Assembly (NCBI GenBank): GCA_016788905.1 | Contig: JAEURZ010000015.1 | Coordinates: forward strand, 1-64,000 | Direction of reading: 5' to 3' | DNA: 64,000 bases | Origin: Elusimicrobiota bacterium | GTDB lineage: Bacteria > Elusimicrobiota > Elusimicrobia > FEN-1173 | Part shown: piece by piece, positions 8,636 to 17,294 of the stretch | Position numbering within the stretch: position 1 is the stretch's first letter | Layout: each line of letters begins with the position of its first letter | Notes under the pieces: generated by a model | Seen by the model: the letters and a program-made list of their open reading frames with translations, nothing else | What the model was told of the DNA's origin: nothing | The model's database searches: none | Translations under genes and position numbers: made by a program

Positions 8636-9366
8636 TCCATATCCTCTTGGCGGCTTTCAATGAAGAAAAGGCCATCGGAGCCGTTCTTAACGGAGTGGCC
8701 CGGGCTTTGGCCGATGGGCGTTACAAGGTTTGGGTTGTTGACGATGGCTCAACGGATGGGACCCTCAACATCCTTGAACGGTGGAGTCAGGCTGTCCCTC
8801 TGGTGATTGTTCGTCATAAAACCAATAGGGGGTTGGGGAGCGCGCTCCAGACAGGATTCACGGCCTTAATCCCTGTTCTTTCTCCACACGACGTTGTGGT
8901 TACTCTTGATGCGGACAATACCCACTCACCCATACAGATTCCTTCCTTGGTGCAACCCGTTGAAGATGGACGGGCCGATCTGGTGGTGGCATCCCGATTC
9001 GTTCGGGGAGCTCTCAGTCGTGGGGTTCCTTTTATTCGTCGGTGTCTAAGTGTTTGCGCTTCTTTCCTCTTTCGGATTTTTATTCCTGTTCAGGGGCTTC
9101 GGGATTTTACCTGTGGGTTTCGAGCTATTAAAGGTTCGTTGATCAAATCTGGGCATGAAAAGTGGGGATCTCTTGTTGAGGAGCAGGGTTTTGCTGCTAC
9201 GGCTGAAATTTTGGTCAAGTTGCGATTATTTAAACCCCGGATCATTGAAATACCCCTCATCCTTCGATACGATCGGAGGGTAGGGTTTAGTAAAATGCGG
9301 CTGGGGCGTACCATTTTGCGCAATTTCGGGGTCATTTTTCGATTTTGGTGCTTGGATAAGCCATGA
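8632..9366 (+). CDS. Family 2 glycosyltransferase (dolichol-phosphate-mannose-synthase-like)
   Basis: A 244-residue GT-A glycosyltransferase with AAFNEEKAIG at the nucleotide-binding start, VVDDGSTDGT (about 35-44), the metal-binding LDADNTH (about 95-101), and the acceptor-loop region SLVEEQGFAATAEIL. No strong membrane pair is present, so it resembles soluble DPM1-type enzymes making polyprenyl-phosphate sugars. It overlaps the upstream ligase gene by 4 bases and probably supplies a lipid-linked donor for this cluster. Sugar specificity cannot be deduced. Confidence 0.88.
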   Translation: MIHILLAAFNEEKAIGAVLNGVARALADGRYKVWVVDDGSTDGTLNILERWSQAVPLVIVRHKTNRGLGSALQTGFTALIPVLSPHDVVVTLDADNTHSPIQIPSLVQPVEDGRADLVVASRFVRGALSRGVPFIRRCLSVCASFLFRIFIPVQGLRDFTCGFRAIKGSLIKSGHEKWGSLVEEQGFAATAEILVKLRLFKPRIIEIPLILRYDRRVGFSKMRLGRTILRNFGVIFRFWCLDKP

Positions 9367-9487
9367 TCAATCTTTGTCCAGTAAATCTTTTTTTACATTG
9401 TCAGGCATCAATATCCGGTGCTCAGAGGCGTTCTGTGGTGTCCCAATCTTATCCATCGATTTCCATTTTTTATTTAGCCCTGCTTAG

Positions 9488-10285
9488 GTGATAAGGACGA
9501 ATTCCTTGGATCGAAAGGAGAGGGAAAATGTAATTATTGCCGTACTTCCTGCTTTTAACGCAGAAAAGACGTTGGAAAATACACTTCTAAAAATTCCATC
9601 CGGTATTGTGGATGAAATCATCCTCGTTGATGATGCCTCAACAGATGGAACCGTTCCACTAGCGCGGGGGCTTGGGTTGACCGTTTTTTGTCATGAAAAG
9701 AACCGAGGCTATGGGGCCAATCAAAAGTCCTGTTACCGGATGGCTTTAGACCGAAGGGCTGATATCATTGTTATGATTCACCCGGACAATCAGTATGATT
9801 CAAGCCTTACGCCCTTTTTGACGGGTTTTGTTGAAAAAGGGGTGTGCGATGTGATGTTGGGGTGTCGCATTCGGACGCGTGTGGAGTCCTTGGCCGGGGG
9901 GATGCCCCCTTATAAATACTTCTTCAACCGAGTCTTAACGATGATGGAGAATTTTATTCTTGGCCAAAATCTGGGTGAAACACACAGCGGTTTTCGAGCT
10001 TACGGCCGGAAAGTGCTCGAAACCATTCCTTGGGAGAAGAATTCCGACGATTTTGTCTTCGATCAGCAGTTCCTGATACAAGCGGTTCATTTCGGTTTTC
10101 GGTTGGGCGACATTCCTGTCCCGACGCGATACGAGAAGTTGTCCTCATCCATTGGTTTTCGTCGGAGCGTTATTTATGGATTGGCAACACTCTGGACACT
10201 GATCCGGTTTAAGCTTCACCAATGGAGAATGTTTCGATGCGCCCTCTTCGAACCTCGATCTTCTTTTTTGGAGATTTCCAAATGA
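9488..10285 (+). CDS. Family 2 glycosyltransferase
   Basis: A 265-residue GT2 enzyme with [21 protein letters not shown], a HPDNQYD metal-binding site, and the [14 protein letters not shown] / [14 protein letters not shown] region seen in polyprenyl-phosphate glycosyltransferases. The start is uncertain: GTG 9488 keeps a short N-terminal lead, yet a strong Shine-Dalgarno-like GAAAGGAGAGG lies inside it (about 9513-9523), followed by ATG TAA in another frame at 9528. A 121-base gap separates it from the previous gene, and its stop overlaps the next start (ATGA). Confidence 0.85.
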   Translation: MIRTNSLDRKERENVIIAVLPAFNAEKTLENTLLKIPSGIVDEIILVDDASTDGTVPLARGLGLTVFCHEKNRGYGANQKSCYRMALDRRADIIVMIHPDNQYDSSLTPFLTGFVEKGVCDVMLGCRIRTRVESLAGGMPPYKYFFNRVLTMMENFILGQNLGETHSGFRAYGRKVLETIPWEKNSDDFVFDQQFLIQAVHFGFRLGDIPVPTRYEKLSSSIGFRRSVIYGLATLWTLIRFKLHQWRMFRCALFEPRSSFLEISK

Positions 10286-11307
10286 TCCTCCTCTACGTGG
10301 TGGCCTGTTTGACCAGTTTTTTGATGACGTTCCTGATGACTCCCGTTGTTCGTCTGGCGGCTCTCCGGTGGGGTATTTTGGACCACCCCCACACGGAGAT
10401 TAAAACCCATAAGGAGCCGGTCCCCTATCTGGGAGGTCTGGCGATCTTTATGGGGTTTGCGGGGGCTCTTGTTCTTCTCCGGTTTGCGACAAATTTTCCC
10501 ACAGGAACTCTTCGCTCCTTGTGGGGCCTCCTTTTGGGAGGCGCTTTTCTGGCGGGGGTGGGGTTGGTGGACGATTTGAAGAAACCACAGGGGCTCTCGT
10601 TTCAGGCCAAGTTTTTCTTTCAGTTTTTGGCCGCGGCGATTTTGGTCTATTTTGATATGCGCATTCGTTTCGTTCAACCGGATTGGTTGGCGATTATTCT
10701 CACCTTGATTTGGGTTACGGGAATTTCGAACGCCATCAATTTAATCGACATTATGGATGGACTGGCCTCCTCCCAAACCCTTGTGGCGGCCTTAGGGTTT
10801 CTTCTGATTTCCATCCCCACAGAACAGATTTATGTGAATTTTGCGGCGGCGGCCATTGTGGGAGCGACCCTCGCTTTTATTCCCCACAATATGTCGAAGA
10901 AAAGAAAAATATTTATGGGGGATATGGGGAGTCTTATGTTGGGGTTCCTCTTGGCGGGTCTATCGTTGGGGACGGACTACACCCGCGTCAGCGAGGTGGG
11001 GATCTTTGCCCCGCTCTTGATTCTTGGCCTTCCGGTGTATGACACTTTTTTCGTTAGTCTTCTTCGCCTGAAGCAAGGGAAGTCTCCTTTCCTGGGATCG
11101 AAAGACCATTTGGCCCTTAAACTTCGTGCGATTGGTTTTTCAACAGAGAAAGTGGTCTTGATCTTTGCGGCCGTGGCGGCTGTTTTTTCAGCTGGGGCAT
11201 ATCTCCTGACCATGACACCTTTCTATGTTTCACTTTTCCTGGTGGCGATCGTTCTTCTTTGTGGACTTTATGTCATGGTGAAACTCCATGACGTTGTGGT
11301 TCATTAG
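10282..11307 (+). CDS. Undecaprenyl-phosphate sugar-1-phosphate transferase (WecA/MraY superfamily)
   Basis: A polytopic enzyme of 341 residues that transfers a HexNAc-1-phosphate from UDP-sugar to undecaprenyl phosphate, the first step of a lipid-linked glycan. Motifs include [12 protein letters not shown] at the N-terminal cytoplasmic loop, GLVDDLKKP (Mg2+ aspartates), [10 protein letters not shown] and [12 protein letters not shown]. There are about 11 membrane helices. ATG 10282 overlaps the previous stop as ATGA and has GGAG eight bases upstream; an in-frame ATG at 10222 would overlap by 64 bases. WecA/TagO type is favoured over MraY because of the surrounding glycan genes. Confidence 0.9.
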   Translation: MILLYVVACLTSFLMTFLMTPVVRLAALRWGILDHPHTEIKTHKEPVPYLGGLAIFMGFAGALVLLRFATNFPTGTLRSLWGLLLGGAFLAGVGLVDDLKKPQGLSFQAKFFFQFLAAAILVYFDMRIRFVQPDWLAIILTLIWVTGISNAINLIDIMDGLASSQTLVAALGFLLISIPTEQIYVNFAAAAIVGATLAFIPHNMSKKRKIFMGDMGSLMLGFLLAGLSLGTDYTRVSEVGIFAPLLILGLPVYDTFFVSLLRLKQGKSPFLGSKDHLALKLRAIGFSTEKVVLIFAAVAAVFSAGAYLLTMTPFYVSLFLVAIVLLCGLYVMVKLHDVVVH

Positions 11308-12632
11308 TGGCTGGAAAGAAATCTGTTGTCGTTGCCGGTGCGGGATTGGCGGGTCTTTCCTGCGCCTATCATCTCCGGTCCCCTTACACCCTGTTTGATC
11401 GAGAACCCCGGCCCGGGGGGACCGCTCGATCCGTGGCGGTCGGGGGGTTTACCTTCGATTTTACGGGACACCTCTTACACTTGCATGATCCCTACACCAA
11501 GGCGCTGCTCCGTCGGCTTTTGCGTGGGAATTGGGTCGAGTGTGTCCGACGAGCTTGGATCCATTCGAACGGTGTTCAGACCCCTTATCCCTTCCAGGCA
11601 AACCTTCACGGGCTTCCCGCGCGGGTTATTCACGAGTGTGTGAAGGGCGTTCGGGACGCGCGGCGGATTTTTGGCGATCATCCCCTCGCCAATGCAGGTC
11701 CGCTTGATTTCAAAGAGTGGTGTCGGCGTTTGTTTGGTGAAGGGATTTCCCGTCATTTCATGATCCCCTATAACGAAAAGCTGTGGGGAATCCCGGCCGA
11801 CTCTATGACGCCGGACTGGTGTGGCCAGTTTGTCCCTGTTCCCACATTGGCGGATGTGGAAGCCGGGGCCGAGCGATTGCATCGGAAACGATTTGGGTAC
11901 AACACGACTTTCCTTTACCCAAAGCGTGGGGGAATTCAAGCTTTGGCAGAAGCCATGGCTCCTTCCCTTAAGGGGTTGCGACTGGGTGAATCCATCGAAG
12001 CGGTGGAATGGAAGTATCGGCGGGTGGTCCTCTCTTCCGGGGAGCGGGTTCCTTACAATCGTCTCGTTTCAACCCTCCCGTTGCCGGAACTGTTGAAGCG
12101 ACTGACCCCGTTCCCTAAGGAACTAACGAAACCCTTGGAACGGTTGCGCTGGACCACAGTCTTGTGTGTGAATATCGGGGTGGACCGGCCAAAGATATCA
12201 AAGGCCTCCTGGATTTATTTCCCCGAAAAAAATTATCCTTTTTACCGCGTGGGGTTTCCCATGAATTTCACTCCCCACGTGGTTCCGCGAGGGTGTTCCT
12301 CTATGTACGTGGAAGTCTCTTTCCCACCAGGAACAGAACCCACTACGAACGCGGGGCGGGCTCATCTGTTTTCAGAAATCCGGAGGGGCCTCTTAGCCGC
12401 TGGAATTTTGCAACCACGGGATTCGTTCCCTGTCCTCCATTTCGCCCCCATCCGGTACGCCTACGTGATCTACGATGAAAACCGGTCCTCAGCACTGGGA
12501 ACCATTTTCCACTGGTTGAATAAAGAGGCCAAGGCTCTTTCCATTGGTCGATACGGGGGGTGGAAATACTCTTTCATGGAAGAAGCACTTTTGGATGGGC
12601 GGGCGGCGGCCCGCGAGGTGGATCGGGGGTGA
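11307..12632 (+). CDS. FAD-dependent amine-oxidase/UDP-galactopyranose-mutase-like protein
   Basis: A 441-residue flavoprotein. The N-terminal Rossmann motif VVAGAGLAGLSCAYHL binds ADP, followed by FDREPRPGGTARS and FDFTGHLLHL. PYNEKLWGIPADSMTPDW is characteristic of UDP-galactopyranose mutase-like and protoporphyrinogen-oxidase-like proteins found in glycan loci, and the C-terminal GRYGGWKYSFMEEAL binds the flavin. Context favours nucleotide-sugar or lipid-sugar chemistry over haem synthesis. It begins at GTG 11307, sharing one base with the previous stop. True substrate unknown. Confidence 0.8.
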   Translation: MAGKKSVVVAGAGLAGLSCAYHLRSPYTLFDREPRPGGTARSVAVGGFTFDFTGHLLHLHDPYTKALLRRLLRGNWVECVRRAWIHSNGVQTPYPFQANLHGLPARVIHECVKGVRDARRIFGDHPLANAGPLDFKEWCRRLFGEGISRHFMIPYNEKLWGIPADSMTPDWCGQFVPVPTLADVEAGAERLHRKRFGYNTTFLYPKRGGIQALAEAMAPSLKGLRLGESIEAVEWKYRRVVLSSGERVPYNRLVSTLPLPELLKRLTPFPKELTKPLERLRWTTVLCVNIGVDRPKISKASWIYFPEKNYPFYRVGFPMNFTPHVVPRGCSSMYVEVSFPPGTEPTTNAGRAHLFSEIRRGLLAAGILQPRDSFPVLHFAPIRYAYVIYDENRSSALGTIFHWLNKEAKALSIGRYGGWKYSFMEEALLDGRAAAREVDRG

Positions 12633-14401
12633 TTACCCGTCCCGTTCGTCCCATGGCACGGTTTACGTCTATGGGACACGTGATCCTGTTGTTTTTGGTT
12701 TTTTCTCTCCCCCTCCTGCGGGTGGGCTGGGATCAATGGGCTCAGACTCTCGTTCATCTTGTTTGGTCTTTTCTCCTAATTTTAGGGGCCGTTCTCTTGT
12801 TGATGGGCCGGTCAGGTGAATTTTCCAGATTTTCTATTCAGGTGGGCCAATGGGGACTCCTTAGTGTTGTCCTTCTAGGGGCAAGTCTCCTCTCCGCTCT
12901 CTCCAGTCCTTTTCCCCACAGCGCCATCCCGGCGTTGCTCAATGATATTCCATTGTTGGCTTTTTTCATTTTGGCGGCGGGATCGTCGAATGTTCGTCGG
13001 TCCCAATATTCCCAGGTCCTTGCGGGAACGGGGGCCGTGGCCGTGTTGGCGACGTTTCTCGGTAGCGCAGGGGACACCCCTTGGACCGGCCCCCTGTTAA
13101 ACCCAAATATACTCGTGGCTCTTTTGGTATTGACAGGGCCGCTGGTGATTTTTAACGTCATCCGATGGGATTCGGCGCGCCTTCCCCGTTTGTTTTGGGG
13201 AGGGGCCTCCTTGCTTGTTTTAATGGGAATTCTCTTTTCTCGTTCCATGGTAGGGTACGCTGTTGTTTCATTTCAGGCAATCCTCGCGGTCTCCATCCTG
13301 TTGGCCCGAAAAAAGATCAATCGTCAGAATTCTATCGTTCTTCTCTTGGTGATCCTTCTTCTGATGGGCATCGGTTTTATCTTGGCGCGAGGGGAATGGC
13401 CCAAACTTTTTCAAGGGGATTTGGATCGGTGGACCTGGTGGGCGACAGCTTTTCAGATGTTTTCGTCCCACCCCCTACTTGGGGTGGGGCCGGGGGCTTT
13501 TGGTGAAGCGTATCCAGCTTTTCGTGCGTTGACTTGGGGGTTGAATAGTCTTTACGCTCATAATTTTATCTTAGAATTTTTGGCTGAGAGAGGCCTGGTG
13601 GGGGCGGGGGCCTTATTCCTCTTGATCGGAGCGTCACTTTTCAAGGCCTGCCGAGGCGTCCTTCGCGGTGGATCTCCCGCGTTGTTTCTTGGCATGGGAG
13701 GGTTTTGTTTATACAACCTCTTTCACATAGGATTTTCATTTCCAGGGTTATTGTGGCTTTTCTTCCTGGCGGCCGGTCTTGCCGGGGCAGGAGAGGATGG
13801 ACCGGGGACGGAATGGTCACGGGTTAAATGGCGGACGATGTCCTTGCTTACTTTGGCAGGGGGTCTTTTATTTAGCTTGGTGTCTTTCGCCCTTTTTCGC
13901 GGGAACCAATCTTTGGCCATGGCCCGGCATTCGTTTTCTGCTGAACAATGGGAAAGAGCTCAGGGGCAGGTTGACCGGGGTCTCCGATGGAACCCAAAAA
14001 ACCCAGGGCTCTACGAATTGCGAGCGGCCCTTCGAATGCGGGCTCAGGACTGGGACGGCGCGACCGCAGATATTGCCCGGGCGATCCGTTTGGCCCCCGC
14101 GGCGGCTGGGTTTCGCGTTGGGGCCGCCGCACTGGCCCTTGAAAAGGGAGAGGTGGAGCAGGCTCTCCTCGACTATGAGCGGGCAAATCAGTTCATGCCC
14201 CTTCAGGCCTCTTCCTGGGAAAGACGGGGGGACCTCTTGGTGGGGTTGCACCGTTGGGAGGAGGCGGATCGGGCGTATCAGGGCGCGCTTCGGGCTCTCT
14301 CGGACCCCCGGGTGTTGGGAGGCGACACGGATCTCCGGGCCGCCTGGACCCAGAGGGTCGAAGAAAAAGTAAAAGGATTAAGAAATGTCGGGAAAAATTA
14401 A
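12629..14401 (+). CDS. Second O-antigen ligase/polymerase-like protein with TPR tail
   Basis: A 590-residue protein with the same architecture as the one at 6554: about ten membrane helices, the loop motif YAHNFILEFLAERGLVG (residues ~307-323), then TPR repeats (NQSLAMARHSFSAEQWERAQ, VDRGLRWNPKNPGLYELRA, RWEEADRAYQGALRAL). Two ligase-like genes suggest separate polymerase and ligase roles or two acceptors. GTG 12629 overlaps the previous stop (GTGA); ATG 12653 is an alternative. The 3' end overlaps the next gene by 17 bases, implying translational coupling. Confidence 0.8.
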   Translation: MITRPVRPMARFTSMGHVILLFLVFSLPLLRVGWDQWAQTLVHLVWSFLLILGAVLLLMGRSGEFSRFSIQVGQWGLLSVVLLGASLLSALSSPFPHSAIPALLNDIPLLAFFILAAGSSNVRRSQYSQVLAGTGAVAVLATFLGSAGDTPWTGPLLNPNILVALLVLTGPLVIFNVIRWDSARLPRLFWGGASLLVLMGILFSRSMVGYAVVSFQAILAVSILLARKKINRQNSIVLLLVILLLMGIGFILARGEWPKLFQGDLDRWTWWATAFQMFSSHPLLGVGPGAFGEAYPAFRALTWGLNSLYAHNFILEFLAERGLVGAGALFLLIGASLFKACRGVLRGGSPALFLGMGGFCLYNLFHIGFSFPGLLWLFFLAAGLAGAGEDGPGTEWSRVKWRTMSLLTLAGGLLFSLVSFALFRGNQSLAMARHSFSAEQWERAQGQVDRGLRWNPKNPGLYELRAALRMRAQDWDGATADIARAIRLAPAAAGFRVGAAALALEKGEVEQALLDYERANQFMPLQASSWERRGDLLVGLHRWEEADRAYQGALRALSDPRVLGGDTDLRAAWTQRVEEKVKGLRNVGKN

Positions 14402-15545
14402 GGTTGTTCACATCATCACTCTTCTGGAGTGGGGGGGGGCTCAGCAGACTGTTCTCACTTTGGTGGGACATTTGAACCGTGATCTTTTCGCCCCCGTGCT
14501 CTACTGTGGTCGAGGGGGAATTTTGGACGGGGACGCTAAACACATTGGCATCCCGGTTCGTTTTGTGCCGGGCCTTCGTCGCCCCATACGTCCGTGGTGG
14601 GATTTCCTTGTCCTTATAAACCTCTATCGTTTTCTTCGCTCGGAACGGCCCCATCTTGTTCACACCCATTCTTCCAAAGCGGGTGTATTGGGTCGGCTGG
14701 CGGCATGGTTGGCGGGAGTCCCGATCGTCGTCCATACCGTTCATGGGTTTGGGTTTACCCCGGTTCAAAAAAAATGGGTCCGGGGTTTGTTCGTTCGAGT
14801 TGAGCGATGGCTCGCTCGGATCACGTCAGCCCTTGTTTTCGTTTCCAAATCCAATCGGGAAGAGGCTCTCCTCCGGGGGATTGGGTCTTCCGATCGGCAT
14901 CATCTTATTCGGGCCGCTGTCCATTTAGACGAATATCAAGGAATGTCTCGGGATCCGAAAGTGTTGTTGAATTCAAAAGACCGGTTGGTGACGACCATTG
15001 GTCCATTTAAACCCCAGAAAAACCTTTTGGATTTTATTCGTGCCGCGGCCATCGTGGCTGTACTTCACCCTGACGTGAAGTTCTTGGTTATTGGTGATGG
15101 TCAGGGGCGGGAAATGTTGGAAAAAGAAATTCAGTCACGAAACTTGACCCACCGGGTCCTTTTGGCAGGCTGGCGCCCAGATATCCCCGCTTTGCTGGGC
15201 CGATCGGATATCTTCTGTATGACCTCCCTCTGGGAGGGGCTTCCCATGTCTCTTGTGGAAGCCATGGCCGTGGGGCTTCCCTGCGTGGTAAACGCGGTGG
15301 ATGGCTGTCGTGACGTTATCGTTCATGGCGTCAATGGATTTTTGACCCCCCCCGGCGATCCTTCCGCGACCGCGGAGCGACTGGACCAACTGTTAAAAAA
15401 CCCTGTATTGGCCAAGGAAATAGGACAGAGGGCAAAGGCCAGTATCGGCCGAGAATTTGATAAAACCCAAATGGTTCTGGAACATGAGAAGCTCTACACC
15501 ACTCTATTCACCATGGGGGGAGAGAAACGGTTTTCCTCGAAATGA
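14385..15545 (+). CDS. Family 4 (GT-B) glycosyltransferase
   Basis: A 386-residue cytoplasmic GT-B enzyme adding a sugar to the growing lipid-linked glycan. Seen are the N-terminal glycine-rich acceptor motif EWGGAQQTVL (about residues 14-23), HTHSSKAGVLGRLAAWLAG, the donor-domain motif GPFKPQKNLLDFI, and the EX7E-type SLWEGLPMSLVEAMAVGLP nucleotide-sugar-binding motif. AAAGGA lies seven bases before ATG 14385. The stop overlaps the next start (ATGA). Donor sugar cannot be assigned. Confidence 0.9.
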   Translation: MSGKIKVVHIITLLEWGGAQQTVLTLVGHLNRDLFAPVLYCGRGGILDGDAKHIGIPVRFVPGLRRPIRPWWDFLVLINLYRFLRSERPHLVHTHSSKAGVLGRLAAWLAGVPIVVHTVHGFGFTPVQKKWVRGLFVRVERWLARITSALVFVSKSNREEALLRGIGSSDRHHLIRAAVHLDEYQGMSRDPKVLLNSKDRLVTTIGPFKPQKNLLDFIRAAAIVAVLHPDVKFLVIGDGQGREMLEKEIQSRNLTHRVLLAGWRPDIPALLGRSDIFCMTSLWEGLPMSLVEAMAVGLPCVVNAVDGCRDVIVHGVNGFLTPPGDPSATAERLDQLLKNPVLAKEIGQRAKASIGREFDKTQMVLEHEKLYTTLFTMGGEKRFSSK

Positions 15546-17236
15546 AAGCGGAAGAAAAAAAAGAGTGGCGAAATTTTGCCGTCCTCCTTCTGGGTGTTGG
15601 TTTGGTCTATATGAGGAGTCTTCACAATGGATTCCTTTGGGATGACCAAGTGGTTTTGGTGGCCAACACGTTCATCAAAGATTGGAAAAACATTGGCCAC
15701 CTTTTTGGTTCGTCCTATTTTCTTGGTTCAGGGGAACTCAGTTACCGTCCCGTCGCGACGGCTTCCTATTTGATGGGCCACTTGTTTTGGGGGCTCAGTC
15801 GGCCAGGTTTTCATGGATTGTCTCTCCTCCTCCACCTTCTTACGGGGGTGGCCGTGTTTTTGTTTTTCCGAAGAATTTTTGAAATGAAAGGGGCGGCTTT
15901 TTGGGGGGCGGCTCTCTTCCTTCTTCATCCCATCAACACGGAAGCGGTTCTCCAAGTTTCTTTTAACGAGGAACTTTTTTGTGGGTTGTTCTTGGTTTTG
16001 GCGTTTTATTTCTACGTTCGGTGTCTCCCAGGAGAGTCGCTCGGAAATGTGAAAATGCGTTTATACGGGCTTTCCTTGGCCTGCTACACCCTTTCTTTGT
16101 TTTCGAAAGAAATGGGGATCGTTTTTCCTCTTTTGCTCCTGCTCTACGAGTCAATTTTAGGAAAGGAGAAGAATCTTTCTCGCGGAATTCTTCGTTGGTG
16201 GCCCTATTTGGGGTATGGGTTGATCAGTCTCTTTTACCTCTGGGTCCGTTTTTTCGCTTTAAGAAATCCCAAGGAATTGAGTGTTCCCTATATTCAAGAT
16301 AGTTTTATCGTGAATGGGCTGACCATGGCTAAGGTTTTTTTTCTCTACCTCAAACAATTGCTATGGCCGTTTCATTTAAGTCCCGACCACCATGTGGAAG
16401 TCGTGGCTCGAGTGGGGGATCCTCTCGTTGTCCTTATATTCTTGGGATTTCTGGGGGGGGGCGGGGTGTTTTTTTGGGTACTTCGGCGTTCGCGTCTCAA
16501 GGCGTTTCTGTCCTTATGGGTGGTGGTGGGACTTCTCCCTGTGCTGAATTTCATCCCCTTCCTTAAAGAAAATTTTATGGCGGACCGGTATCTTTACCTG
16601 TCCTCCATGGGCTTTTCTGGTTGGGTGGCCTCCCTCGGGGTTCAGGAGGGGGCTTGGAAGGGAAAGGGAAAAACCCTATTGCTCCTTTTGCTTGTGGGGT
16701 TTGGCGCTTTGACGTTTCGACGAACGTTGGATTGGAAAGACGATGTGCGGTTTTGGGGTCGCTCGGTGGAAACGGACCCCTTAAGTGTGGAATCCCACAA
16801 CCGGTTGGGATCGGCCTATTCGCAACGTCGTGAATTTGATAAAGCCATGGCGGAATACAAAATAGCCCTCCGCTTAAACCCTCAATCCACAAGGGCGCTC
16901 AATAACATGGGGAATGTGTTTTTTTCCTTGGGACAATACGATTCCGCTTTGCGGGTTTACAACCAAAGTTTGGCCATCGATCCCCACGCCGCGGTGACCT
17001 ACGCCAATCGAGGATCGGCCTGGCAAGCGTTAGGTCGACCTGTTGAGGCCATTGAAGACTATTCCCGCGCACTGGAAATGAAACCCTCTTTCGCCGAAGT
17101 GTATTTGAACTTGGCGGTGGTCCATGAAGATCTCCACCAACTTGAAGCCGCAAGAAAAGCTTACCAGTCCTATCTTCTCCTGCGTCCGAATTCAATAGAA
17201 GTCCAGAATCGCCTTTTATCCTTAAAGACAAAATAG
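15542..17236 (+). CDS. TMTC-like GT-C membrane protein with C-terminal TPR repeats
   Basis: A 564-residue protein: about 10-11 membrane helices to residue ~400, then three to four canonical TPRs (AYSQRREFDKAMAEYKIALR, GNVFFSLGQYDSALRVYNQS, GSAWQALGRPVEAIEDYSRA, DLHQLEAARKAYQSYL). Near the N-terminus FLWDDQVVL places an acidic pair in the first extracytoplasmic loop, and YRPVATASYL follows, as in the TMTC/PMT-like GT-C fold that O-mannosylates proteins in eukaryotes. Bacterial homologues are mostly uncharacterised. It overlaps the upstream gene by 4 bases and closes the glycan cluster; a role in transferring sugar from polyprenyl phosphate is inferred. Confidence 0.78.
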   Translation: MKAEEKKEWRNFAVLLLGVGLVYMRSLHNGFLWDDQVVLVANTFIKDWKNIGHLFGSSYFLGSGELSYRPVATASYLMGHLFWGLSRPGFHGLSLLLHLLTGVAVFLFFRRIFEMKGAAFWGAALFLLHPINTEAVLQVSFNEELFCGLFLVLAFYFYVRCLPGESLGNVKMRLYGLSLACYTLSLFSKEMGIVFPLLLLLYESILGKEKNLSRGILRWWPYLGYGLISLFYLWVRFFALRNPKELSVPYIQDSFIVNGLTMAKVFFLYLKQLLWPFHLSPDHHVEVVARVGDPLVVLIFLGFLGGGGVFFWVLRRSRLKAFLSLWVVVGLLPVLNFIPFLKENFMADRYLYLSSMGFSGWVASLGVQEGAWKGKGKTLLLLLLVGFGALTFRRTLDWKDDVRFWGRSVETDPLSVESHNRLGSAYSQRREFDKAMAEYKIALRLNPQSTRALNNMGNVFFSLGQYDSALRVYNQSLAIDPHAAVTYANRGSAWQALGRPVEAIEDYSRALEMKPSFAEVYLNLAVVHEDLHQLEAARKAYQSYLLLRPNSIEVQNRLLSLKTK

Positions 17237-17253
17237 GGATGGGACAACCTTTG

Positions 17254-17286
17254 GTTGGCAAAAAAATGAGATAATTTCTCGCCAAC
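17254..17286 (+). promoter_or_regulatory. Candidate thrC promoter flanked by an inverted repeat
   Basis: GATAAT (17270-17275) is a good -10 element placed 19 bases before the thrC ATG, but no convincing -35 is visible. It lies between GTTGGC (17254-17259) and GCCAAC (17281-17286), a perfect 6-bp inverted repeat spaced by 21 bases that could be an operator or a weak hairpin. No ribosome site precedes the ATG. Confidence 0.35.
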
Positions 17287-17294
17287 AAACTTCT

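Noticed and set aside
11307-12632. Firm call of UDP-galactopyranose mutase (glf) or protoporphyrinogen oxidase
   Set aside because: The flavin fold is shared; substrate-specific residues cannot be judged from this sequence alone.
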